Of a DNA stretch of 64,000 bases, positions 42,575 to 51,824 are shown in pieces (positions within the stretch are counted from its first letter, which is position 1; each line of letters opens with the position of its first letter). Origin of the DNA: Chryseobacterium lathyri (GTDB lineage Bacteria > Bacteroidota > Bacteroidia > Flavobacteriales > Weeksellaceae); contig NZ_JAUSSF010000003.1 of assembly GCF_030812195.1 (NCBI RefSeq), positions 124,001-188,000 of the forward strand, in the 5' to 3' direction. The position numbers and the translations under genes were made by a program. Under the pieces are notes generated by a model. The model was not told the DNA's origin. It saw nothing but the letters and a program-made list of their open reading frames with translations, and ran no database searches.

Positions 42575-45115
42575 ATGGCTAAAAATAAAAACTTAATTTA
42601 TATTGCAATTTCATTAGTTGTATTTATAGTTTTAGCATTTTTATACTCCACTCCTGTTTTTTCAGGAAAACAGCTTTTTCAGCACGACATCGTACAGTAC
42701 AGAGGAGGTGCAAAAGAACTTCTGGACTACAGAGCCGATACCGGAAATGAAACCTACTGGAGCGACTCCATGTTTGGTGGAATGCCGACCTACCAGATGG
42801 GAAGCCAGTTCAAAGGTGATATCATCAAAAAGATCGACAGCAACCTGAACTTCCTTCCAAGACCGGTCAATTATCTCTTCCTCCTTTTTGCAGGATTTTT
42901 CTTCCTTGGAATGGTAGCCGTCAGAAACTGGAAATACGCTTTACTGGGCGCCACTTTCTTCGGATTGTCCACCTATTTTTACATTATTATAGCAGCAGGA
43001 CACAACGGTAAAGTAAATACCATCGAGTATTTCGCACCGCTTCTTGCCGGAATTATATTGGTTTACATCAGGAAAAGCTACATCTGGGGATTTATTACCA
43101 CGACCCTGTTTATGGGCCTTCAGATTGCAGCCAACCACCCACAGATGACGTACTACCTGTTTCTGGCATTAGGATTTTTATTCCTGTCCGAATTGGTAAG
43201 AGCCATTCAGAAAAAGACTCCAATGAAACATTTTTTGATTTCATCAGGAATTATTGCCGCTTCATGCGCCATTGGTGTTGGAATGAACTCCCAAAGAATC
43301 ATGGCCAATTCCGAATACATCAAAGAAACCGTACGTGGGAAACAGATCCTGACAAATGAAAGCCATACTTCAGGACAATCAGGACTGGATAAAACCAGCA
43401 TCCTGATGTGGAGCTACGGAAAACTGGAAACCCTGAATCTTTTCATACCAAGGCTAATGGGTGGCGGAAGCCAGGAGCCGGAAGCTAAAGAAATGATGAA
43501 CAGGGTTCAGGAGCTTATCCAGGAAAATGTAGGATCACAGGCTGAAATGGACAGAATTTCGAAAGGCTTCAGCGGTGTTACCTATTGGGGAGACCAGCCA
43601 GGAACTTCCGGTCCTGCCTATCAGGGAGCTGTAGTATGTTTCCTCGCCTTATTGGGATTCTTCTTTGCATGGAAAAAATACCGCTATTGGATCCTTGGAG
43701 CTTCCATTCTGACCGTTTTGCTGGCGTGGGGAAGCAATTTTATGCCGTTGTCTGATTTCTTTATCGACTACGTTCCTTTTTACAGCAAATTCAGAGCACC
43801 ATCGTCTATATTAGTAGTTGTAGAATTATTATTTCCTTTAATTGCTATTATTGGCATCTACAGGTTCTTTACAGACGAAAAACTGACAGAGGAATATAAA
43901 AAGAAAATCCTTACCTACATAAGTGGCGGAACTTTGGGACTGCTTCTGATTCTTCTGATTTTTGGAAAATCACTGCTTGGTTTTTATACGGATGGAGAAA
44001 AAACATATTTTCCGCCTTTCCTGCTAGACTATCTGGCTGATGAAAGATTTAAACTGTTCAGAGTTGATGCCATAAAAGCATTGATCTATGTAGCTATAAC
44101 GGCCACAGTCCTTTTCATGACCATGAAAAAGAAACTGAGCCAAAATATTGCTTTGATCATCATTGGAGCTGTAAGTTTATTTGATCTCTGGACGGTAAAC
44201 AGGCGTTATCTGAATGATGAAAATTATGTAGACAAAGTATTCGCTGAAAATCCTTTCCAGACAGAGAGTTCAGATCTTCTGGCGGAAAAAGTTCAGGGAA
44301 ATCCGAATTTAGAATCTATTCTGGCGAATGTCAACGTTAATAAAACGCTTGAAACTATTGCTGAAAGAGACAAAACACATTACAGGGTTTTCAATAATAT
44401 TTTAGGAACATTCAGCGAAACGAATACATCATATTTCAAATCTTCAATCGGGGGTTACCATGCCGTAAAGCTGAGAAGATATGATGATGTGATTAATGAA
44501 TATTTCCAGATCATGGACTCTGTGAAAGTACCGAATATCCTGAATCTTCTGAACGCAAAATACTGGGTAATGGGAGGTCCGGAAAATCCTCAGGCAATGC
44601 CGAATCCTAAAGCCAACGGAAATGCATGGTTTGTAAGCAATCTTAAATTTGTGAACACACCGGATGAAGAAATCAAATCTATCGGGGTCATCGACAGTAA
44701 GAAAACAGCCGTCATTTCATCGTCAGACAAATCATATTTTACGGGTAAAACGGTTCAGGCAGATTCTGCTGCGTTTATCAATTTAACGAAGTATCAGCCG
44801 AACGAACTGGAATTCAAATCTCAGTCTAAAACACCTCAGCTGGCTGTATTTTCTGAGATCTATTATCCTCATGGCTGGAAAATGTTTGTGGACGAAAAAG
44901 AAGTTCCTTATATCAAGGCAGATTATCTTTTACGTGCGGTACACGTTCCTGCAGGAACTCACAACATCAGAATGGTCTTTGAACCTGAAGTGATTGAAAA
45001 AGGTAAATGGCTGTCACTTTTATGCTTCGGACTGTTTATCGCACTGAGTGCATTCGGGATCTTCTGGATGAATAAAAATAAGAAAAAAGAACAGCTTGTT
45101 GAAAAAACTGTTTAA
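42575..45115 (+). CDS. YfhO family membrane protein
   Basis: An 846-residue multi-pass membrane protein with an N-terminal helix and about a dozen further helices to residue 535. Early loop residues FQHDIVQYRGGAKELLDYR and WSDSMFGGMPTYQMGS are the YfhO signature; the C-terminal 300 residues are periplasmic. YfhO proteins are GT-C-like and in Gram-positives glycosylate lipoteichoic acid; in Bacteroidota the substrate is unknown. Next to a glycosyltransferase gene, suggesting surface-polysaccharide or glycolipid work. Confidence 0.88.
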   Translation: MAKNKNLIYIAISLVVFIVLAFLYSTPVFSGKQLFQHDIVQYRGGAKELLDYRADTGNETYWSDSMFGGMPTYQMGSQFKGDIIKKIDSNLNFLPRPVNYLFLLFAGFFFLGMVAVRNWKYALLGATFFGLSTYFYIIIAAGHNGKVNTIEYFAPLLAGIILVYIRKSYIWGFITTTLFMGLQIAANHPQMTYYLFLALGFLFLSELVRAIQKKTPMKHFLISSGIIAASCAIGVGMNSQRIMANSEYIKETVRGKQILTNESHTSGQSGLDKTSILMWSYGKLETLNLFIPRLMGGGSQEPEAKEMMNRVQELIQENVGSQAEMDRISKGFSGVTYWGDQPGTSGPAYQGAVVCFLALLGFFFAWKKYRYWILGASILTVLLAWGSNFMPLSDFFIDYVPFYSKFRAPSSILVVVELLFPLIAIIGIYRFFTDEKLTEEYKKKILTYISGGTLGLLLILLIFGKSLLGFYTDGEKTYFPPFLLDYLADERFKLFRVDAIKALIYVAITATVLFMTMKKKLSQNIALIIIGAVSLFDLWTVNRRYLNDENYVDKVFAENPFQTESSDLLAEKVQGNPNLESILANVNVNKTLETIAERDKTHYRVFNNILGTFSETNTSYFKSSIGGYHAVKLRRYDDVINEYFQIMDSVKVPNILNLLNAKYWVMGGPENPQAMPNPKANGNAWFVSNLKFVNTPDEEIKSIGVIDSKKTAVISSSDKSYFTGKTVQADSAAFINLTKYQPNELEFKSQSKTPQLAVFSEIYYPHGWKMFVDEKEVPYIKADYLLRAVHVPAGTHNIRMVFEPEVIEKGKWLSLLCFGLFIALSAFGIFWMNKNKKKEQLVEKTV

Positions 45116-45141
45116 CGTTTAAAGTTTATTGTTCAAGGTTA

Positions 45142-46440
45142 ATGGAACAAAAAAAAATACTAATCATCACCTATTACTGGCCTCCTGCGGGAGGTCCTGG
45201 TGTTCAAAGATGGCTGAAGTTTGCAAAATATCTGCCCGAATTCGGCTGGAATCCCGTGATCTATACTCCGGAAAACCCAAGTTATCCCCTTCTCGATGAA
45301 AGTCTTCTGAAGGATATCCCTCAAAATCTGGAGATCATAAAAACCAAAATCTGGGAGCCTTATCAGCTGGCCGAAAAACTGAATAAAAGCAATAAAAAAT
45401 TCAAAGCCGGGCAATTTGATGTCGGCAAAAACCAGAGCTGGAAATCCAAGCTTTCTATTTGGGTGAGAGGAAATTTCTTTATTCCGGATGCAAGAGTATT
45501 TTGGGTAAAACCCTCTGTAAAATTCTTAGAACAGTATTTAAAAGAAAATAAAATAGATGTTGTGGTCACTTCCGGACCGCCCCACTCTCTTCATATGATC
45601 GGCCTGGGACTGAAAAAGAAATTCCCTACCCTGAAATGGATTGCAGATTTCCGTGATCCATGGACAGAAATATCTTATTACAAACATTTAAAGCTCACCA
45701 AAGGTTCCGACAGAAAACACCGTCAGCTTGAAAGTACTGTTTTTAAAACAGCTGATATAACATTGGCAACAAGCTATACCGATGCTGAAAATTTCAGGAA
45801 ATCAGGAGCCAATGCAGTATGTATTACAAATGGATTTGATGAAAGTGACGCTTCTGTCCCAACCGATGTAGCGGATGAAAAGAAACAAAAAACCTTTACT
45901 TTAAGCTATATCGGAGTTCTTGAGCAGTTGAGAAATCCTGAAAACCTCTGGAAGGTTCTTGATGAGCTAGTGAAAGAAAATCAAGAGTTTGCAGATAACT
46001 TCACTTTGAAATTTGCAGGAAGAGTTGATGATAAAATCCTTCAATCTATTGAAAGCTCAAACCTTAAAAATCATATCCTGAACCTTGGTTATATTTCCCA
46101 TGACAGAGCTGTTGAAGAGATGGCCAATTCAAATCTGTTATTGATCACCAATTTCCCAAATGAATCTTCCAGAGGAATTATCCCCGGGAAAATATTTGAA
46201 TATCTGGCAACTGGAAAACAGATTATTTCTTTCGGCCCTGACGCAGCAGACGTTTCAAAGATACTTACGAAAACTGGCGCAGGAAAACATTTTGGTTATG
46301 AAGATTCTAAAACCGTCAAAGATTTTATCCTTGAGAAATATGAAATCTGGAAAAAGGGAAATCTTCTTGAAAACACTCAGGATATTGAACAGTTCTCAAG
46401 AAAAAACCTAACTAAAAAGCTTGCTGAAATTTTAAGTTAA
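45142..46440 (+). CDS. Glycosyltransferase family 4
   Basis: A 432-residue GT-B fold enzyme. The N-terminal domain has ILIITYYWPPAGGPGVQRWLKFAKYL; the C-terminal domain has LSYIGVLEQLRNPENLWKVL, then NLLLITNFPNESSRGIIPGKIFEYLATGKQIISFG near residue 330, the nucleotide-sugar binding motif with Glu. It begins 26 bases after YfhO on the same strand. Sugar and acceptor are unknown; a cell-surface glycan is likely. Confidence 0.88.
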   Translation: MEQKKILIITYYWPPAGGPGVQRWLKFAKYLPEFGWNPVIYTPENPSYPLLDESLLKDIPQNLEIIKTKIWEPYQLAEKLNKSNKKFKAGQFDVGKNQSWKSKLSIWVRGNFFIPDARVFWVKPSVKFLEQYLKENKIDVVVTSGPPHSLHMIGLGLKKKFPTLKWIADFRDPWTEISYYKHLKLTKGSDRKHRQLESTVFKTADITLATSYTDAENFRKSGANAVCITNGFDESDASVPTDVADEKKQKTFTLSYIGVLEQLRNPENLWKVLDELVKENQEFADNFTLKFAGRVDDKILQSIESSNLKNHILNLGYISHDRAVEEMANSNLLLITNFPNESSRGIIPGKIFEYLATGKQIISFGPDAADVSKILTKTGAGKHFGYEDSKTVKDFILEKYEIWKKGNLLENTQDIEQFSRKNLTKKLAEILS

Positions 46441-46481
46441 GCTTACTTTATATCCTCGTCCAGTTGCCTTGGCCGTGGTTA

Positions 46482-47126
46482 TTAAATCGTCCATTGGTCA
46501 TTGACAACAGCTATCAGATATTGTTTTCCCTGGAATTCTTCAAAAACAAGACGGATGGTCTTCCAATCCATTTCGCCATTCTTTTCAGTACCTTTTATAT
46601 AGTTCTCAGTAAAGTCTTTACCGGGATATATTTCTTTTAAATTATTAAGTGAGTTTCCGCCACCCAGGAATTTATTTAATGAATACTGTGCAGTGGTAAA
46701 ATCTTTGGAGAAAACCCATTTTGCAAAATAATCATTGATGGTTGCTTTGTACGGATCTCCTGAGCCATCCTGAGCACCCCAGGTAAACACCGTCTTTGTC
46801 GGCTGAAATTTCACAAAGTCCTCTTTAGAAAAATGCTTGTCTTCTTTTGGACTAACAAATCCATACATTGAGAAGGAGACTCCTTTCTCCGGATGAATAA
46901 ATGATGCAAAAGTTTTATAATCTTTACTTTTTAAAGCCTGCAGAATCCCATCGTTAGCTGCCTTTACAGCTACCTCATCCGTTTTCTTTTGTTGTATTGC
47001 CGTCTCAATATTCTTTTCTCTGGCCTGAGCCATAGAATCTATCACATTGGGAATAGGCTTTTCTGGATTCTTCTTACAACCTGCTAACAAGGTTAATGAC
47101 AATACTGGAATAATGAAGTTTTTCAT
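46482..47126 (-). CDS. Putative lipoprotein of unknown function
   Basis: A 214-residue lipoprotein started at the ATG at 47126 (MKNFIIPVLSLTLLAGC, Cys17), since the extra 16 residues upstream precede no signal. The mature part is alpha/beta with VKAANDGILQALKSKDYKTFASFIHPEKGVSFS near residue 60, a pattern seen in NTF2-like folds, and FEEFQGKQYLIAVVNDQW at the end. Convergent with the glycosyltransferase gene and divergent from the YpdA gene. Function unknown. Confidence 0.65.
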   Translation of the reverse strand: MKNFIIPVLSLTLLAGCKKNPEKPIPNVIDSMAQAREKNIETAIQQKKTDEVAVKAANDGILQALKSKDYKTFASFIHPEKGVSFSMYGFVSPKEDKHFSKEDFVKFQPTKTVFTWGAQDGSGDPYKATINDYFAKWVFSKDFTTAQYSLNKFLGGGNSLNNLKEIYPGKDFTENYIKGTEKNGEMDWKTIRLVFEEFQGKQYLIAVVNDQWTI

Positions 47127-47230
47127 CTTTTCAATTTTTAATTCATAAAAATACCAAAACTGGTGCCAATACAATACTTATGATAGATAAGTTCTGTTGT
47201 CAATTTTCTGTTTAATATAGTGGTTTTAAG

Positions 47231-47238
47231 TAAATTTG
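47231..47238 (+). promoter_or_regulatory. -7 box TAAATTTG placed for a near-leaderless YpdA mRNA
   Basis: Perfect TAnnTTTG. Four bases separate it from the ATG at 47243, the same spacing as at mutS2. No TTG at the standard distance was found. Confidence 0.5.
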
Positions 47239-47242
47239 TTTT

Positions 47243-48211
47243 ATGGAAATTTTAGATATCCTTATTATCGGGGGCGGACCTATAGGCCTCAACTGTGCTC
47301 TTGAAGCCCGGAAAAACAATCTGACTTACCTGATCATAGAAAAAGGGACTATTGTCAATTCATTATACCATTATCCTTTATATATGCGTTTCTTCTCCAC
47401 GGCAGAAAAACTGGAGATAGACGGTATCCCATTTATTTCAACAGCTCCAAAGCCCGGCAGACAGGAAGCTCTGGAATATTATCAGGGGATTGCAAGACAA
47501 AAGGAAATCAACATTAATCTCTATGAAAAAGTTCTGAAAGTTTCTAAAACCGGAGATGTCTTTGATATTGAAACCTCAAAAACAGCTTATAAAGCGAAGA
47601 ACGTCATTATTTCCACCGGATTTTATGATATCCCGAACCTGATGAATATTCCCGGAGAGAACCTACCAAAAGTAAAGCATTACTATACAGAACCATATCC
47701 TTATGCAAAGCAGAAAGTGGTTGTAGTAGGGTCAAGTAATTCCGCAGTAGATGCTGCCCTGGAAACCTACCGGAAAGGAGCCGATGTAACCATGATCATC
47801 CGTCATTCCGAAATTTCCAAAAGTGTAAAATACTGGGTAAAACCTGACATTGAAAACAGGATTGCAGAAGGAAGTATCAAAGCTCATTTTAACTCAGAAA
47901 TAATGGAAATTACCGAGAATTCTGTTATTTTTAAAGATAAAAACGGGCAGGTCAACGAAATTGAAAATGATTTTGTTCTTGCCATGACCGGTTATCTTCC
48001 CGATTTTGAGTTCTTAAAGAACTCCGGACTGGAACTACAGGGTGACTGCCTGAATCCAATGTACGCCCCGGAAACCATGGAGACCAATGTCCCGAATCTG
48101 TATCTGGCCGGCGTTGTATGCGGAGGAAAGGATACCCATCTCTGGTTTATTGAAAATTCACGTATTCATGCACAGATGATTGTTCAAAATATACTTTCCA
48201 AGCAATATTAA
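47243..48211 (+). CDS. ypdA: YpdA-type bacillithiol disulfide reductase (FAD/NAD(P)-dependent)
   Basis: A 322-residue flavoprotein. GGGPIGLNCALEAR near residue 10 binds FAD, and VVVGSSNSAVDAALETYRKGADVTMI near residue 160 binds NAD(P)H. The conserved MRFFSTAEKLEIDGIPF region and the absence of a CxxC motif separate it from thioredoxin reductase and point to YpdA/Bdr, which reduces bacillithiol disulfide. Bacillithiol is used by many Bacteroidota. The call is by family resemblance; other bacillithiol genes are not in the window. Confidence 0.85.
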   Translation: MEILDILIIGGGPIGLNCALEARKNNLTYLIIEKGTIVNSLYHYPLYMRFFSTAEKLEIDGIPFISTAPKPGRQEALEYYQGIARQKEININLYEKVLKVSKTGDVFDIETSKTAYKAKNVIISTGFYDIPNLMNIPGENLPKVKHYYTEPYPYAKQKVVVVGSSNSAVDAALETYRKGADVTMIIRHSEISKSVKYWVKPDIENRIAEGSIKAHFNSEIMEITENSVIFKDKNGQVNEIENDFVLAMTGYLPDFEFLKNSGLELQGDCLNPMYAPETMETNVPNLYLAGVVCGGKDTHLWFIENSRIHAQMIVQNILSKQY

Positions 48212-48276
48212 TGATGCCTTTTGCAGATGTATAGATTTGAATTGAAATTTGTAAATTCTGATGGAATTATAATCTG

Positions 48277-50307
48277 CTAAAATTCAACATTGGCTCCAAA
48301 GATAAAGTTCCTTTTTGCCGCAGGATTATAGAAACGGCTTCCAAAGGCATTGATATCAAAACCGGCAACGTAATTTGTATTGTAAAGGTTCTGAATCTGC
48401 AGATATACATTTAGTTTTGCCCCATCAATCTGTATTGGAAATCCTAACCGGACATTTCCTACCAGGCTAGATTTTGACCAGACAGAATTGCCGTCATTCA
48501 GAGGCATTTTTGAAATATAATAATGAGAATAGTCTACAGTAAGCTTTTTAAAAAAAACAAAATTGAATAAACTGTTTACCGTTGTGTCCGGTACTCCTGT
48601 AACCTTATTTCCTGAAAAATCATTGTCCAGCTGTTTGTAGTTTCTGAATTTAAAATCATAAAAGCTTCCGGAAAACCTAAACTTAAAGCTGCTGAATATT
48701 TCATTTTTAAGATTAAAATTTTTAGACTCTAAAAGAATTTCTATCCCTTTCTGCGTGATATTCCCCTGATTGGTAAAATATTCCTGTCCGCTTTCATTTT
48801 GCCTTCGTACGATAGCATCTTTCATTCTGAAATCAAAATAACTTCCTTCAATAAAAATACTATTTCCAAACTGCTTTCTGAGGCCGATCTCTTTATTCCA
48901 GCCGTATTCAGGAACAAGATTAACATTAAACTCCTGGTTGGACGACCGGATTTCTTCACTTGTAGGAGCAGAATTTCCTTTTCCTATTTTTCCTCTTATA
49001 GAAAATCCCTTTCCCAGCAGATAAGTAATTCCAATGTTCGGAAGCCACTGTTCTTTAAATTTCACTTTATCCTTCCCAGAAACCGGATACATCCTCTCCC
49101 ATTCGTAGGAATTTGAATTTAAGCTTATCGAAATATCGGTAAAAAGCTTTTCATTAAAATTCAGTTTTTGTGATAGAAAATAAAAGCCGGAATTATTTTT
49201 TAACTGATCAAAATTCTGAGGATCACCAGGTATTCCTTTATTATTGTTATAATTCTTAACCAGAATATTTTGATTTCCACCCTCAAATCCTAACCTCAAC
49301 GCTAAGGATATATTGTTCCAGCTTTTTTCATAATTAAAATGGGTCCTCAAGGCGAAATTCCTTTCAAATCTTTTTTCAAAATTCGTGATGAAAGGATTTT
49401 TAAAATCCACATAGGAACCCTGTACTAAAATAAAGTGTGAAAAATTTGGGTTAATAGCAGTTTCATGTGAAATTCCTGCTAAAACCATTTTATTGCGGAT
49501 TCCTGCATTCTGTTCCTTTGCGCCTAAAAGCCCACCAGCAGCTGGCCTTGCCTGCTTTCTGTCAGATTCCATCTGTTGCAGGGTAAGTCCGCCCGGAGTT
49601 TCATAATCCAGATCAGAAAATAATAGTACAGCATTCAATGAAGCCCCGGAAGCATATTTAAAATGATCTTTAAGATAGATCTGCTGCCTCTTTACGGCCG
49701 ACTGCTCACGGTAAGAATCTGTCTGGTAATAATTCTGGAAAAGCTCAAAAAAATGTTTTCCTTTCTGACCGGCAACATTAAAATTCTGTTCGAAGGTTCC
49801 GTAACTTCCTATAGAAATTCCGGCAGATAAATGATCTGATTTTCTGGTCTGCAAAAGTACTGTTCCACCGGTTACGGCACCGTAATCTCCACTTTCCGGG
49901 CCTTTATAGATCTCCATCCTTTCGATAAGTTTCGGGGATATGATATTAAAATAGGTATTCCCGGAAGCATCCGACAAAATGAAATCATCCAGATAGACTT
50001 TGATATTCCGTACGCCAAAAGGAGACCTCAGTGTGCTTCCACGGATTGATATCCTGTAGCTGGCCGGAGAGCGCTCTTCCATTCTGGCTCCCGCAATTTG
50101 ATTGACAGCTTCCAAAAGTCTTTCCGGAGGATTCTGCTCCAGAAGATTTTCAGAAACAACAGCAACGGATTTTGTAGAGGCCATAAAGGGAACCGGTTTC
50201 TTATAGACATCAATTTTCACCTCAGATATCAGAACAGCAGTATCCTTTTTCTGTGAAAAGAAAAACGACACAGTGAGAATAAAAAAGAATGCTAATAATC
50301 TCGTCAT
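48277..50307 (-). CDS. TonB-dependent outer-membrane receptor
   Basis: A 676-residue outer-membrane protein. A signal peptide (LLAFFFILTVSFFFSQ) is followed by a plug domain with ISEVKIDVYKKPVPFMAS, SIRGSTLRSPFGVRNIKVYLDD and IERMEIYKGPESGDYGAVTGGTVLLQT, then a beta-barrel ending FIFGANVEF. The ATG at 50307 is used because a perfect -7 box TAGCTTTG (complement about 50313-50320) predicts transcription starting beside it; the longer frame begins with GTG inside that box. The ligand is unknown; siderophore or iron transport is likely. No cobalamin riboswitch precedes it. Confidence 0.9.
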   Translation of the reverse strand: MTRLLAFFFILTVSFFFSQKKDTAVLISEVKIDVYKKPVPFMASTKSVAVVSENLLEQNPPERLLEAVNQIAGARMEERSPASYRISIRGSTLRSPFGVRNIKVYLDDFILSDASGNTYFNIISPKLIERMEIYKGPESGDYGAVTGGTVLLQTRKSDHLSAGISIGSYGTFEQNFNVAGQKGKHFFELFQNYYQTDSYREQSAVKRQQIYLKDHFKYASGASLNAVLLFSDLDYETPGGLTLQQMESDRKQARPAAGGLLGAKEQNAGIRNKMVLAGISHETAINPNFSHFILVQGSYVDFKNPFITNFEKRFERNFALRTHFNYEKSWNNISLALRLGFEGGNQNILVKNYNNNKGIPGDPQNFDQLKNNSGFYFLSQKLNFNEKLFTDISISLNSNSYEWERMYPVSGKDKVKFKEQWLPNIGITYLLGKGFSIRGKIGKGNSAPTSEEIRSSNQEFNVNLVPEYGWNKEIGLRKQFGNSIFIEGSYFDFRMKDAIVRRQNESGQEYFTNQGNITQKGIEILLESKNFNLKNEIFSSFKFRFSGSFYDFKFRNYKQLDNDFSGNKVTGVPDTTVNSLFNFVFFKKLTVDYSHYYISKMPLNDGNSVWSKSSLVGNVRLGFPIQIDGAKLNVYLQIQNLYNTNYVAGFDINAFGSRFYNPAAKRNFIFGANVEF

Positions 50308-50368
50308 CAGCACAAAGCTAAAAAAGTTTTACTGTATCTTTATGTATAATATAAAAAACACGTGGTCT

Positions 50369-51595
50369 TTAGCTATTAATTTCCCTTTTTTTAAGCATCC
50401 AGGGAATCACAAAATAAAACCCGACAGCAATGCCCACAGCCAATACTCCCGTTCCTATCCACAGGATATTGAAGCCTAGTTTGTCTGCAGTCATGGTTCC
50501 TACATATGGAGTAATGATAAAAGCAAGCGCAACGGATATTCCGTTCATTCCCATATAAGCGCCTTTATTGTTTTTGCCTGAACGCAGGGCCGTTATTGTA
50601 GACATAAACGGAAGTGTCCAAATCTCGCCAATGCACAGCAATGTCATGGAAACAACAAGTGTAAGAATGGAATGATCAAAGACCAGCATTACATAAGAAA
50701 CCCCACATAATACAGTTCCGATGAACAAAGTAAAGGCCAGGTTGAAATATTTTTCCGCGATCTGTACAAAGCCCATCTCCAGAAGTACAATCAGGAAACC
50801 GCTATAGCCGAGAATATAACCGATACTCTGCTGGCTTAGATGCGCAGTATCCTTATAAAAAATAGTAAGTGTGCTGAATAACTGGAAAAAACAGATGGCA
50901 AACAGCATACAAAAGAAACTGTAAAGCAGGAATTTTCCGTCGCGGTATGGAGAGTTTTCTTTTCTAACGGCAATAGCTTCTTTTACTTTTTTCGGCTTCA
51001 GTGAGGCCAGCTTATTCCGTTTTCCGAAGAAGCGGATATACATCAATCCTGCCAGCAGTGCGGCCAGGGCATTACTGAAAAATAAAAATTCATAAGAAAT
51101 AGCAGATAATATTCCTCCCAATGCAGGCCCAATGGAAAACCCCAGGTTTACAGCCATCCGGTTAAGCGAAAAAGCCCTGGTGATATTTTCAGGTTTAGCA
51201 TATTTTGTAATGGCTACTGAGTTGGCAGGACGGAAAGTCTCGCTCACGATACTCTGGATAAGAATAATAGCGGCCAGCCCCACTTCTGTTTTAAAAAGCG
51301 GAATAAGGCAAAATAAAGGTACGCTCAGAAGCAGGCTCAGGCTCTGAACGCGGTATTCACCAATTTTATCGGTAATTAGCCCTCCCAGCCATGATCCCAA
51401 TACGGAACCTATTCCGAAAAAGCTGAGAATAATCCCTGAGTTTTCAATACTGAAATGAAGATGCCCCGTCATATATACTCCCAAAAAAGGAAGCACCATA
51501 GAACCTGCACGATTGATGAGCATGACCAGCGCCAGCATCCAGCTTTCTTCTGAGAGTCCTTTGAAAGAACCCGTATATACGCTAATTAATTTCAA
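50369..51595 (-). CDS. MFS transporter
   Basis: A 408-residue major facilitator protein with about twelve hydrophobic helices. Typical MFS loop residues appear in GSVLGSWLGGLITDKIGEYRVQS (the Gly-x-x-x-Asp-Lys/Arg loop 2-3 motif) near residue 70, and NLGFSIGPALGGILSAISYEFLF near 150. Probably a drug- or metabolite-exporting member; no substrate clue. It lies 61 bases upstream of the TonB receptor gene on the same strand. Confidence 0.88.
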   Translation of the reverse strand: MKLISVYTGSFKGLSEESWMLALVMLINRAGSMVLPFLGVYMTGHLHFSIENSGIILSFFGIGSVLGSWLGGLITDKIGEYRVQSLSLLLSVPLFCLIPLFKTEVGLAAIILIQSIVSETFRPANSVAITKYAKPENITRAFSLNRMAVNLGFSIGPALGGILSAISYEFLFFSNALAALLAGLMYIRFFGKRNKLASLKPKKVKEAIAVRKENSPYRDGKFLLYSFFCMLFAICFFQLFSTLTIFYKDTAHLSQQSIGYILGYSGFLIVLLEMGFVQIAEKYFNLAFTLFIGTVLCGVSYVMLVFDHSILTLVVSMTLLCIGEIWTLPFMSTITALRSGKNNKGAYMGMNGISVALAFIITPYVGTMTADKLGFNILWIGTGVLAVGIAVGFYFVIPWMLKKREINS

Positions 51596-51774
51596 AATAT
51601 TATTATTTTATGGGGAAGAAACTCGAGTGAAGGTGCAAAAATAGGCAAATTGTCCAAGAATGCCTTTTAAAAGGCACTTTTTTTTATCAATTATATTGAT
51701 AGAGGGTATAACACATGAATGGGAATTAATAGAAAAATGATCTTTATTGTTCAATTGTAAACAATGAAAACAAA

Positions 51775-51803
51775 AAAGCAGGACCTTCAACAAGTCCTGC
51801 TTT
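51775..51803 (-). terminator. Terminator of glnS
   Basis: Ten-base stem AAAGCAGGAC / GTCCTGCTTT with a 9-base loop; on the minus strand followed by a T-run. Lies 22 bases after the glnS stop codon. Confidence 0.85.
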
Positions 51804-51824
51804 ATACTTTTAATTATTCTAATA

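Noticed and set aside
48277-50307. TonB receptor as the B12 transporter (BtuB) matching the riboswitch
   Set aside because: It is 28 kb away, on the other strand, and has no riboswitch of its own.
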